Positions 1-40,362 of a DNA stretch of 64,000 nt are shown piece after piece. The stretch is from Nocardia vaccinii NBRC 15922. GTDB taxonomy: Bacteria; Actinomycetota; Actinomycetes; Mycobacteriales; Mycobacteriaceae. The stretch spans positions 372,001-436,000 of the forward strand of contig NZ_BDCC01000009.1 of the NCBI RefSeq assembly GCF_001613305.1, read 5' to 3'. The notes under the pieces were generated by a model. It searched no databases. It saw only the letters and a program-made list of their open reading frames with translations, and was not told where the DNA came from. Each line of letters opens with the position of its first letter. The first letter of the stretch is position 1. A program made the position numbers and the translations under genes.

Positions 1-33002
<33,002 letters not shown>

Positions 33003-33411
33003 CCCGCAACCTCACTTCCGGAACACCCTGCAGTGCTCCCCAATGGCACACCGACGCGAACGCACATCTGTCCCAGCATGGCGTTCAGCGGTCGGGGCTC
33101 ACTTCGAATCTCAATCAGACATACGTGTTCAAAGGAGTTATCCGTCGCTCGAGCCGATCTTGTTACATCGACCCGACCACGCTCGCCGGCCACGGCACGG
33201 CCCTCCGTCGAACCTCACTGATGAACACCGAACCAATCTACCGTCCGTATCCCGTGTAGGACCAAAAAGGTTCATAGCCAAGAAACATCAGATCAGCTCA
33301 TAGCGTTTGTCCCCGCGCCGAATCTCGTCGGGAGATGGTAGCGCTCACGATTCCACCCCGCGGCGCTTCGACTCCGGTCGTATGTGACGCGGGCGATAGC
33401 CGGCTCCGCTC
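33003..33411. other. Intergenic region upstream of the NRPS gene
   Basis: About 410 nt separate the NRPS start from the cobM stop, both on the minus strand. Local A+T is higher around 33110-33310. I see a ribosome-binding-like GTGAGG before the TTG start and a possible minus-strand pair TTGGCT/TACACG, 17 nt apart, near 33250-33285. I found no convincing operator, in particular no iron-box palindrome, and no credible small gene. Confidence 0.4.
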
Positions 33412-34218
33412 TCACAACCGCACCTCACCGCCTCTCGCCTCCGTCGCGGCCGATACCCCCGGTGACGACGCTCCGCTCCGCTCGCGGGCGGGGTCGTACA
33501 GATGTGATTGCGCGCACTGCGCGCGAGCGCCCACCGCGCCGCCGACCAGAATGACCGCGGCCTGCCGCAGCCCGGCCTCGGCGACTCGATCGGCGATATC
33601 GGCGAGGGTGCCGCGCAGCACCAGCTGTTCGGGCTGACTCGCGCGATAGATCACGGCCACCGGACATTCCGCACCGTATTCGGCGGTCAGCTCCGCGGCG
33701 ATCGGGCCGATCCGGGTGATCGCCAGATGCAGTACCAATGTGGCGCGGGTGCGGGCGAAACCGGCCAGCGCCTCGGAGTCGGGCATGGCGGTCGAGCGCG
33801 CCTGTGTCCGGGTGAGCACCACCGATTGCACCAACTCCGGAACGGTCAGCTCGGCCCCGAGCACCGCGGCCGCCGCCGCGTACGCGGGCACCCCCGGCGT
33901 GACGTCCCAGGCGATACCGTGCGCGTCCAGGCGGCGAGTCTGCTCGGTGAGCGCGGAGTACAACGACGGGTCCCCCGAGCACAACCGCGCCACATCGCGC
34001 CCCGCGGCATCGGCCCGCACACAGTGCTCGATGATCTGATCCAGATCCAACCCCTGGGTATCGACCAGCTGGGCCCCCGCCGAACACTGCGCCAGCACCT
34101 CCGGATCGAGATACGTCCCCGCGTACAGACAGACCGGCGACTCCCGGATCAACCGCAGCGCGCGCAGCGTCAGCAGGTCGGCGGCCCCGGGGCCCGCCCC
34201 GATGAAATGCACGGTCAT
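33412..34218 (-). CDS. cobM: Precorrin-4 C11-methyltransferase
   Basis: CobM transfers a methyl group from S-adenosylmethionine to C11 of precorrin-4 in aerobic cobalamin synthesis, in the cytosol. The 268-residue protein begins MTVHFIGAGPG, the glycine-rich SAM loop, and has the family motifs CLYAGTYLD, SGDPSLYSA and VTPGVPAYAAAAAVLG, with usual length and order. I chose the ATG at 34218 because homologues begin there; the open frame extends about 150 codons further upstream without family character. A TACACT hexamer ends 7 nt before this ATG, suggesting a leaderless transcript. No other cobalamin gene is in the window. Confidence 0.93.
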   Translation of the reverse strand: MTVHFIGAGPGAADLLTLRALRLIRESPVCLYAGTYLDPEVLAQCSAGAQLVDTQGLDLDQIIEHCVRADAAGRDVARLCSGDPSLYSALTEQTRRLDAHGIAWDVTPGVPAYAAAAAVLGAELTVPELVQSVVLTRTQARSTAMPDSEALAGFARTRATLVLHLAITRIGPIAAELTAEYGAECPVAVIYRASQPEQLVLRGTLADIADRVAEAGLRQAAVILVGGAVGARAQCAQSHLYDPARERSGASSPGVSAATEARGGEVRL

Positions 34219-34225
34219 GCGGGCG

Positions 34226-34231
34226 AGTGTA
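34226..34231 (-). promoter_or_regulatory. Putative -10 element of cobM (leaderless)
   Basis: On the minus strand TACACT is followed by 7 nt and then the cobM ATG. This fits transcription starting at or next to the start codon. No ribosome-binding site is seen before the ATG. Confidence 0.45.
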
Positions 34232-34477
34232 GGCGGACCGCTATACCGGGGTCGACCGGCTACTACCCCGCACAGCCCTGCCGGACGTGCGACGTCACAC
34301 CTACGCCAACGGCACCGTACCGACGCACCCATTCCCGACGAGATCACTCTGAAACAGACCACCCTCAACGCGCCCATTCGACCAAGCGTCAGAAGAACGA
34401 AAACCGCTCCTAGACAATATATTTCGAGCTCTGTCGAAGTTCGCCATCTACCGAATTCCCGGCTACCGTTGCCGCTC

Positions 34478-35036
34478 ATGGGGACCATTCCGTCGAATCC
34501 GCACGACGCCTTCTTCCGGCACGTGTTCACCCGCTCCTCCGAGGCCGCGTCCGAGCTACGTGCGGTGCTGCCAGAAGAGACTGTCGCAGCGGTGAATTGG
34601 AACACCCTGAGAGTGTGCAAGAACAGTTTCGTCTCCCCCGAACTGCACGACCGCCGCAGCGACATCCTCTTCCGGGCCCGCATCGACGGCCACGACGGCT
34701 ACATCCACGTCCTGGTCGAGCACCAGAGCAAAGTCGACGAGGTACATAATCAAAGTTGCCGACACCCCCTTCACCCGCATGAAACCCATCATCGACCGAC
34801 TCGGACCAGCAGCCCAGGAGGCCACCATGACAACCGGCGACATGCTCCGCCTCGAAGGAATCGCCGAAGGACGCACCGAAGAGCGAGCGACTGTAGTACT
34901 CGAACTACTCACCACAAAGTTCGGCGACATCTCCGAAACAGTCCGCCATTCAGTCCGCAACGCACCCCTCGCAGACCTCACAACCTGGACCACACGCATC
35001 CTCACCGCCGAAACCATCGATGCCATCTTCGCCTGA
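34478..35036 (+). pseudogene. Decayed Rpn-family (YhgA-like) nuclease gene
   Basis: The N-terminal part (ATG at 34478, MGTIPSNPHDAFFRHVF, through LVEHQSKVDE near 34741) matches the start of Rpn / putative transposase YhgA-like proteins, a PD-(D/E)XK nuclease family. The C-terminal part follows in another frame (IKVADTPFTRM onward, to the stop at 35036), including an EGIAEGRTEERA segment typical of the family tail. The middle, roughly 110-130 residues of the usual ~300, is missing, and the junction near 34742-34755 also shifts the frame. Both pieces are recognisable but cannot make an intact protein. A short protein from the ATG at 34779 or 34827 is possible, though I would not expect function. 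Confidence 0.78.
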
Positions 35037-35140
35037 GTAGGCGGGCTCGGAGGCGATAAGATCGCTCACCCAATTCAGTTGTACGGCAAAGGGTTCTAGC
35101 GCGGCATGGGAAATTCTGTCGTAGTCGGTCTGCGAAGCGG

Positions 35141-35464
35141 CTAGCGTGGGGGAGCGCCCAGGCTGATCAGGAGGGCGACGACGCAGACCACGGTGACCAC
35201 GGTCGCGGTGAGGGCTACTTCGATGCGGGAACGGCCGTGCTCCCCGTGGCGCAGGGCACGACTGCGCTGAAGGCCCATGACCGCGAGTACGACCAGCATG
35301 AGAACGGCGACCAGCGGAGCCGCGGCCGCATGGGTCCAACCGCTGACCACCACATGGTTGAGGAACAGCACGGCGATGGCCATCGAGGCAACGGCGGTGC
35401 GGCGCCACGCCAGCGCCGTCCGCTCCCGGGCCATACCGGTGTCGGCGGTCATCGGCCCGTCCAC
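35141..35464 (-). CDS. DUF202 membrane protein
   Basis: A small integral membrane protein of about 107 residues with three predicted hydrophobic segments. The N-terminal ARERTALAWRRTAVA signature is the conserved mark of DUF202 proteins. The biochemical role of the family is not established. The GTG at 35464 lies 4 nt after the stop of the next DUF202 gene, so the two are probably co-transcribed and translationally coupled; the ATG at 35452 is an alternative start. Pairs of DUF202 genes side by side are common in actinobacteria, and the two products may work together. Confidence 0.8.
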   Translation of the reverse strand: MDGPMTADTGMARERTALAWRRTAVASMAIAVLFLNHVVVSGWTHAAAAPLVAVLMLVVLAVMGLQRSRALRHGEHGRSRIEVALTATVVTVVCVVALLISLGAPPR

Positions 35465-35468
35465 CGCA

Positions 35469-35810
35469 TCATGCGAACAGCACCGCGACAGCCGCCAGCA
35501 CCGACACCACGGCTATCCCCACCGCCAGCAACGGGACCATGACGGTGCCGGAGAGCGGTTCGCCGCGACGCATCGCGTCCTCCACGTTGCGCCAATGCTG
35601 GTAAGCGCCGATGGCCATGATCACCGCCAGCACGATACAACTGGCCGCGATGGCCCGCCGCAATCCGGAACGATGGAACGGCTGCACGAGGGTGTGCACC
35701 GCCACACCGCCGGCCAGCAGGCCCAGCGAGGTCCGGATCCAGGCCAGGAAGGTGCGCTCGTTGGCGAGGGTGAATCGATAATCGAGCTGGTCGCCCGGAC
35801 CGGAGGACAT
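35469..35810 (-). CDS. DUF202 (YidH-like) membrane protein
   Basis: A 113-residue membrane protein with the DUF202 signature LANERTFLAWIRTSLG near the N-terminus and three hydrophobic segments after it. The ATG at 35810 is preferred because GGAGG lies 9 nt upstream; the frame stays open for 27 more codons without family similarity. It is the first gene of a two-gene unit with the DUF202 gene just downstream. Substrate or function cannot be given from the sequence. Confidence 0.83.
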   Translation of the reverse strand: MSSGPGDQLDYRFTLANERTFLAWIRTSLGLLAGGVAVHTLVQPFHRSGLRRAIAASCIVLAVIMAIGAYQHWRNVEDAMRRGEPLSGTVMVPLLAVGIAVVSVLAAVAVLFA

Positions 35811-35969
35811 CAGCCGACACCTCCGTGTGACGCGCCGGGCCGGGAACAGCCCGCGAACGTACCCCAGACCACGGTCGTCGCCGACCGACATCGGTCCGTC
35901 GAGTTCACAATCACCGCCTGATCTCGGGTCGCGGACACTTCGGTGCCCGTACGGATGATCACCGCGCGG

Positions 35970-36398
35970 CTACCCGGTCATATCGAAGCCGCCCAGCACC
36001 TTGGCCGCGCGGATGCGCACCACCAGCTCACCGGGTACGCCGTTGCGCGCGCCGAACTCCGCGGCCCGCTCCGCGCCCATATAGCGACCCGCGATGGCGG
36101 TCGCGGTGCGCAACAACTCGGCCGGATCCTCGGACACCTCGGCCACTCCCTGAACCTGGACATACCCGAACGGCGGTTCCTCGAGGTCTACGCAGAGTGC
36201 GAGGCGGGGGTCGCGAGTGATCGCGCGACCCTTGGCGGTGTCCTTACCGGTATTGAAGACCAGTTCCTCGCCCTCGAGGATGAACCAGACCGGGTTGATC
36301 ACGGGACGGCCGTCGGTGGCGGTGAAGGCGAGCTTTCCGGTGCGGGTGCCGTGGGAGAGGAATTCACGAACCTTCGGATCAGCGAGTGTCATGGCCAT
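35970..36398 (-). CDS. F420/FMN-dependent split-barrel (PPOX-class) oxidoreductase
   Basis: A cytosolic flavin/deazaflavin-binding split-barrel protein of about 142 residues. It has the PPOX-class layout: FLSHGTRTGKLAFTATDGRP at the N-terminus, then NPVWFILEGEELVFNT and AITRDPRLALCVD. Family members in actinobacteria use F420 or FMN to reduce diverse small molecules; the substrate is unknown here. Two close ATGs (36398 and 36392) are possible. A TACGCT hexamer ends 6 nt before the first, so I prefer 36398 and a leaderless transcript. It stands alone between the DUF202 pair and the response regulator gene, all on the minus strand. Confidence 0.85.
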   Translation of the reverse strand: MAMTLADPKVREFLSHGTRTGKLAFTATDGRPVINPVWFILEGEELVFNTGKDTAKGRAITRDPRLALCVDLEEPPFGYVQVQGVAEVSEDPAELLRTATAIAGRYMGAERAAEFGARNGVPGELVVRIRAAKVLGGFDMTG

Positions 36399-36404
36399 GA
36401 CCAC

Positions 36405-36410
36405 AGCGTA
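36405..36410 (-). promoter_or_regulatory. Putative -10 element of the split-barrel gene (leaderless)
   Basis: TACGCT on the minus strand lies 6 nt before the ATG at 36398, in a place where no ribosome-binding site is visible. The spacing matches that before cobM and mftF. Confidence 0.38.
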
Positions 36411-36452
36411 GGGGCGGGTGCCGACCGTGCGCGGCAACCGCGCGAGACGCGC

Positions 36453-37094
36453 TCAGATCGCGCCGCGCTCACGGGCGCGCGCCACCGCCGAGGTGCGGGA
36501 CTTCACCCCGAGCTTGGCATAGATGTGCACCAGATGGGATTTCACGGTGGTCTCGCTCAGGAACAGGCTGCGGCCGATCTCCCGGTTGGAATGGCCCTCC
36601 GCGACCAACCGCAACACCTCGATCTCCCTGGGGCTCAGCGTCGTATCCGGTTTGCGCACACGGGTCATCAGCCGCGAGGCCACCGACGGCGACAGCACGC
36701 TCTCCCCCGCCGCCGCCGCGCGCACCGCGGCCAGCAGATCCCCCGGCGGGGTGTCCTTGAGAATGTATCCGCAGGCACCGGCCTCGATGGCCCCGAGGAT
36801 GTCGGCGTCGGTGTCGTAGTTGGTGACCACCAGAACATTCGGCGGATCGGGCAGCGCGCGCAGCGCCAGCGTGGCGTCCACACCGGATTTCCCGGGCCCG
36901 AACCGCAGATCCATCAGCACCAGATCGACAGGCATTGCGGCACAAGCGGATACGGCCTCCTCGGCGGTCGCCGCCTCCCCGGCCACCTCGACGTCCCGCG
37001 CCGCATCGAGCAGAGCGCGCAGCCCGGCCCGGACGATCGCGTGATCGTCGGCGAGCAGCAACCGGATCGGCCCTGCGCCAACGGAATTCATCAT
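36453..37094 (-). CDS. NarL/LuxR-family response regulator
   Basis: A DNA-binding response regulator of 213 residues. The receiver domain (about 10-125) has the acidic pair in LLLADDH, the phospho-acceptor Asp62 in VLMDLRFG and the Lys of YILKDTPP. The C-terminal HTH (about 148-205) has the LuxR signature LSPREIEVLRLVAEG and LSETTVKSHLVHIYAKL. Its start overlaps the kinase stop by 4 nt (ATGA), so the pair is one translationally coupled unit. The divergently transcribed ABC exporter at 38370-40155 is the obvious candidate target, but this is inference from position. Confidence 0.93.
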   Translation of the reverse strand: MMNSVGAGPIRLLLADDHAIVRAGLRALLDAARDVEVAGEAATAEEAVSACAAMPVDLVLMDLRFGPGKSGVDATLALRALPDPPNVLVVTNYDTDADILGAIEAGACGYILKDTPPGDLLAAVRAAAAGESVLSPSVASRLMTRVRKPDTTLSPREIEVLRLVAEGHSNREIGRSLFLSETTVKSHLVHIYAKLGVKSRTSAVARARERGAI

Positions 37095-38239
37095 GCCGCC
37101 GAGGAGGGAAATGAGACGGTGACCGCGGTGTGCCCGGATTCGGACTCCACATCCATACTGCCGCCCTGCTGTTCGACGCGGCTGCGCATCGCGTTCAGAC
37201 CGAACGTCCCCTGCGCGAAAACCTCCGGGGCGATACCGATTCCGTCATCGACCACGTCCAGGTGCACACCGTCCTCACCGTAGGTGAGCGTGATCCGCAT
37301 CCGTTGCGCGCGGGCATGACGCACCACATTGGATACCGCGCCCTGCGCGACCCGCACCAGCGCCGCCTCGACGGGCATGGGCAATCGCTCCGGCTCGCCC
37401 TCGACCAGGACGTGCGCGTCGAGCCCGGGCGCACTGGCCCGCTGGGCGATTCGCTCGAGCGCATCCGCCAGGGACTGCCCCTCCAGAGCCGCCGGAGTGA
37501 GATCGCCGATCAACTGCCGGGTTTCGGCGAGATTGTCCGCGGCGGTCTCGCGCGCAAGCCGAATCTTCTGCAGCGCGGGATGATCCGGCGCGACCCCCTC
37601 GGCCGCGTGCAGGAGCATCTGAATGCTGGACAACCCCTGTGCCACCGTGTCGTGAATCTCCTGGGCCAGCCGCTGGCGTTCGGCCAGTTTTCCGGCGGTG
37701 CGCTCGCGTTCGGCGAGTGTGGCGCGGGTGGCCAGCAATTCGTCGATGAGCCGCTGACGATCCGCGGCCTCGCGGTACAACGCCCGATACCCGAATCCGA
37801 TCGCGAGCGCGACGGCCGCGCCCAGTACCGGCCCGATCACCCCGCCCGCGGTCCACCCCTCGTGCAAGGCGAAGCCGACGACCGAGACGACGGTCGCGGC
37901 CAGTACCGCGATCAACCCCCAGAACCGCGGCAGCAGATGCAGATACAAGAAGAACAACCCGAAGACGAGATAGATCGCCTCCGGCGCCAACGCCACCAGC
38001 CCCAGCCACAACACCGTCAGCGCCCCGAGCCACACCCGCGCCGCTACGGGCCGCGAGCGCAGCACCGCACCGCCGAAATAGATGAGCAGGAACAGCACCG
38101 CCAGCACCAGCACCGCGATCCGGTGCTGCCCGCCCGGAACCAGCGCACGCACCATCACATAGACCGTCAACGCCACCATCAGCACATGCAGGGCAGCCTG
38201 CAGCGCGGCGAAGACGGGAGTGAGCGGAGAGCGGTGCAC
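37091..38239 (-). CDS. Sensor histidine kinase (HisKA_3 type)
   Basis: A membrane-bound kinase of 382 residues with about five or six hydrophobic segments in residues 10-150 and almost no extracytoplasmic domain, so it probably senses a signal in or near the membrane. A short coiled coil (155-190) leads to the phospho-acceptor His196 in the EIHDTVAQGLSSIQML box of the NarX/DesK class. An ATPase domain follows, with the N box VSNVVRHARA and the G1 box DVVDDGIGIA. GTG at 38239 is taken as the start; a TAAGCT hexamer sits 6 nt before it. It is coupled to the response regulator downstream. Confidence 0.92.
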   Translation of the reverse strand: MHRSPLTPVFAALQAALHVLMVALTVYVMVRALVPGGQHRIAVLVLAVLFLLIYFGGAVLRSRPVAARVWLGALTVLWLGLVALAPEAIYLVFGLFFLYLHLLPRFWGLIAVLAATVVSVVGFALHEGWTAGGVIGPVLGAAVALAIGFGYRALYREAADRQRLIDELLATRATLAERERTAGKLAERQRLAQEIHDTVAQGLSSIQMLLHAAEGVAPDHPALQKIRLARETAADNLAETRQLIGDLTPAALEGQSLADALERIAQRASAPGLDAHVLVEGEPERLPMPVEAALVRVAQGAVSNVVRHARAQRMRITLTYGEDGVHLDVVDDGIGIAPEVFAQGTFGLNAMRSRVEQQGGSMDVESESGHTAVTVSFPSSAA

Positions 38240-38245
38240 CCTGCC

Positions 38246-38251
38246 AGCTTA
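38246..38251 (-). promoter_or_regulatory. Putative -10 element of the histidine kinase gene (leaderless)
   Basis: TAAGCT on the minus strand is followed by 6 nt and the GTG start. The 130-nt divergent region 38240-38369 must also hold the promoter of the FtsX-type permease on the other strand, which I could not pin down. Confidence 0.35.
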
Positions 38252-38369
38252 TGCGGGGTTACATCGACGGCATCCATCGAAAGATGGAATCGGACACCCA
38301 TCCTCGGCCGGTCGCGGATTCGATCGCACCGCCGATGTACCGAGCCGTGCATCCGGGCACGGTGAAAGC

Positions 38370-39416
38370 ATGTTCGTCGCACTGAGAGATCTGCGGGCCG
38401 CGCGCGGCCGGTTCGCGCTCATCACGCTGGTCGTGGTCCTGGTCGCCATCCTCGTCAGCTTCCTGAGCGGGCTCACCTCCGGCCTCGCCCACCAGAACGT
38501 CTCCGCCCTGCGCAAGATATCCGGCGATACCGTCGTCTTCGCGGACACCGGGACCGCACCGTCCTTCGACTCCTCCGCGCTGACCGCGGATCAGGTACGC
38601 GCCTGGCGGCAGGCCGCACCCGCCGATCCCGTCGGCATCAGCCGCGCCCGGGCCACCCGGGACGGTGGCCCGCCCGTGCAGGTAGCGCTGTTCGGCAGCG
38701 AGGGCGCCACATTCGGCAACCGATCGGCAACCTCTACTGGTTCGGTTGTGCTGAGCGCGCCCGCGGCCCGGAATCTGTCCGCGACGGCCGGCGACCACAT
38801 CATGCTCGGGAATGCGACTTTCGTCGTGGCCGCGGTCGGCGATGACGACTGGTATGCGCACACCCCGGTCGTCTGGACGACGCTCCCCGACTGGCGAGCC
38901 CTCACTCCCCACGGCGGCGCCGCGACAATTCTGGTCACCTCGGGCGTGCCCGATGCGAGCGCGGTGAACGCCGCCGCGCACACCGTCACGACCAGCGCCT
39001 CGGACTCCTTGCGGGCGATCGGTTCCTACCGGGCGGAGCACAGCTCGCTCACCCTGATGACGATCCTGCTGTACGCGATATCCGCGCTGGTCATCGGGGC
39101 CTTCTTCACGGTGTGGACGATTCAGCGAAGCCCCGATATCGCGATATTGAAGGCCCTGGGCGCGACCACCGGCTCCCTCGTCGCCGACGCCCTCGGCCAG
39201 GCATTGATCGTATTGCTGACCGGCGTCGGCATCGGCCTGGCCATCACCTCGGCCGCCGGGACAGCGCTCGACACGGCGATGCCGTTCGTCCTCAGCGCCG
39301 CAACGACTCTGGCGCCGGGCGCGGCGCTCATCGCGCTGGGCCTGCTCGGTGCGGCTGTCGCCCTGCGCTTCGTGGCCACCGCCGACCCGCTCACCGCCCT
39401 CGACCGGACACGCTGA
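38370..39416 (+). CDS. FtsX-like ABC transporter permease
   Basis: A membrane permease of 348 residues in the MacB/FtsX group. It has a first TM segment at about residues 15-38 (RFALITLVVVLVAILVSFLSG), a large extracytoplasmic domain (about 45-235) and three C-terminal TM segments, with the FtsX-type coupling motif RSPDIAILKALGAT between the second and third. Such permeases export peptides or lipids, or transmit force or signals. The ATPase gene follows after 16 nt. Start ATG 38370 has GGTGAAAGC upstream. It diverges from the two-component system, an arrangement often used for antibiotic or cell-envelope stress exporters. Confidence 0.88.
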   Translation: MFVALRDLRAARGRFALITLVVVLVAILVSFLSGLTSGLAHQNVSALRKISGDTVVFADTGTAPSFDSSALTADQVRAWRQAAPADPVGISRARATRDGGPPVQVALFGSEGATFGNRSATSTGSVVLSAPAARNLSATAGDHIMLGNATFVVAAVGDDDWYAHTPVVWTTLPDWRALTPHGGAATILVTSGVPDASAVNAAAHTVTTSASDSLRAIGSYRAEHSSLTLMTILLYAISALVIGAFFTVWTIQRSPDIAILKALGATTGSLVADALGQALIVLLTGVGIGLAITSAAGTALDTAMPFVLSAATTLAPGAALIALGLLGAAVALRFVATADPLTALDRTR

Positions 39417-39432
39417 AGCACAGGAGTTCTCG

Positions 39433-40155
39433 ATGACCACACTGACCGTCGACAACGTCACCCTCACCTATCCCGACGGCAGCGAACGTATCACTGCCCT
39501 GGATTCGGTGAATCTGCGAGTGGACGGCGGCCGGATCGCCGCCATCACCGGGCCGTCCGGATCGGGCAAGTCCAGCCTGCTGGCGGTGACATCCACCCTC
39601 CTGCGCCCGGACTCCGGCCGCATCATCATCGAAACAGGAGGCAGCACAGTCGATCTGACAAAACTGAACCGCCGCGAGGCAGCGACCCTGCGACGCCGGC
39701 GGATCGGTATCGTATTCCAGCAACCGAACCTCATCCCTGCCCTCACCGCGGCCGAACAGCTCGAGGTGACCGCCCATCTCGGCGACCGACGCATCGTCGC
39801 ATACCGGAAGCGCAACGAAATACGTTCCAGAGCAGAGGATCTGCTCAACGCCGTGGGTCTGTCGGGCCACGAACACAAGCGCCCGGCCCAACTGTCCGGC
39901 GGCCAACGCCAGCGCATCGATATCGCCCGCGCACTGATGAACGACCCGGCCCTGCTCGTCATCGACGAACCCACCAGCGCCCTGGACTCCGAGCGCGGCG
40001 CCGCCGTCATGGACCTCATCCTGCGCATCGTCCGCGACCACGCCGCTGCCACCCTCCTGGTCACCCACGACCGCGCCCACCTGCACCGGATGGATGCCGT
40101 ATACCGCATGGTCGATGGACAACTCACCGCCGAGAACGCCGAACTCGTTGCGTGA
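39433..40155 (+). CDS. ABC transporter ATP-binding protein
   Basis: A cytosolic ATPase of 240 residues that powers the FtsX-like permease encoded just upstream. The Walker A motif GPSGSGKSS is near residue 39, the signature LSGGQRQRIDIARAL near 153, Walker B LLVIDEPTSALD near 175, and the switch His in LLVTHDR near 205. The ATG at 39433 is preceded by CAGGAG. The LolD/MacB-type length and lone nucleotide-binding domain fit a partner of FtsX permeases. Confidence 0.93.
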   Translation: MTTLTVDNVTLTYPDGSERITALDSVNLRVDGGRIAAITGPSGSGKSSLLAVTSTLLRPDSGRIIIETGGSTVDLTKLNRREAATLRRRRIGIVFQQPNLIPALTAAEQLEVTAHLGDRRIVAYRKRNEIRSRAEDLLNAVGLSGHEHKRPAQLSGGQRQRIDIARALMNDPALLVIDEPTSALDSERGAAVMDLILRIVRDHAAATLLVTHDRAHLHRMDAVYRMVDGQLTAENAELVA

Positions 40156-40320
40156 CAAACGATCGATGATCGAACATATCGCAGAGCCAACTGCCCGACA
40201 GCCGAGTCCGCGCCCCGCCACTCGACCGCGCGACCACGCCCACGAATCCGTGCGGACCGGGTCGAGATCCGCGGTCGAGCACGCGCCCGGGCCTGGCATC
40301 CCGATGAGCCGACACGGCCC

Positions 40321-40354
40321 GCCCCCGACTGCGCTGCACGCAAGGTCGGCGGGC
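40321..40354. terminator. Possible bidirectional terminator hairpin
   Basis: Between the converging ABC ATPase and acetoacetate-CoA ligase genes, GCCCCCGAC (40321-40329) can pair with GTCGGCGGGC (40345-40354) with one bulge. No T-run follows, so this is weak. Confidence 0.3.
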
Positions 40355-40362
40355 GACAACCA

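Noticed and set aside
33003..33411. Iron-responsive (IdeR/DtxR) box upstream of the NRPS, expected if the product were a siderophore
   Set aside because: No matching palindrome is visible, so the EntF-like features alone do not support a siderophore call.
37130..38365. Long plus-strand frame opposite the kinase and similar frames opposite other genes (for example 50483-51079, 52209-53702)
   Set aside because: Shadow frames of well-supported genes; compositionally skewed and without motifs.
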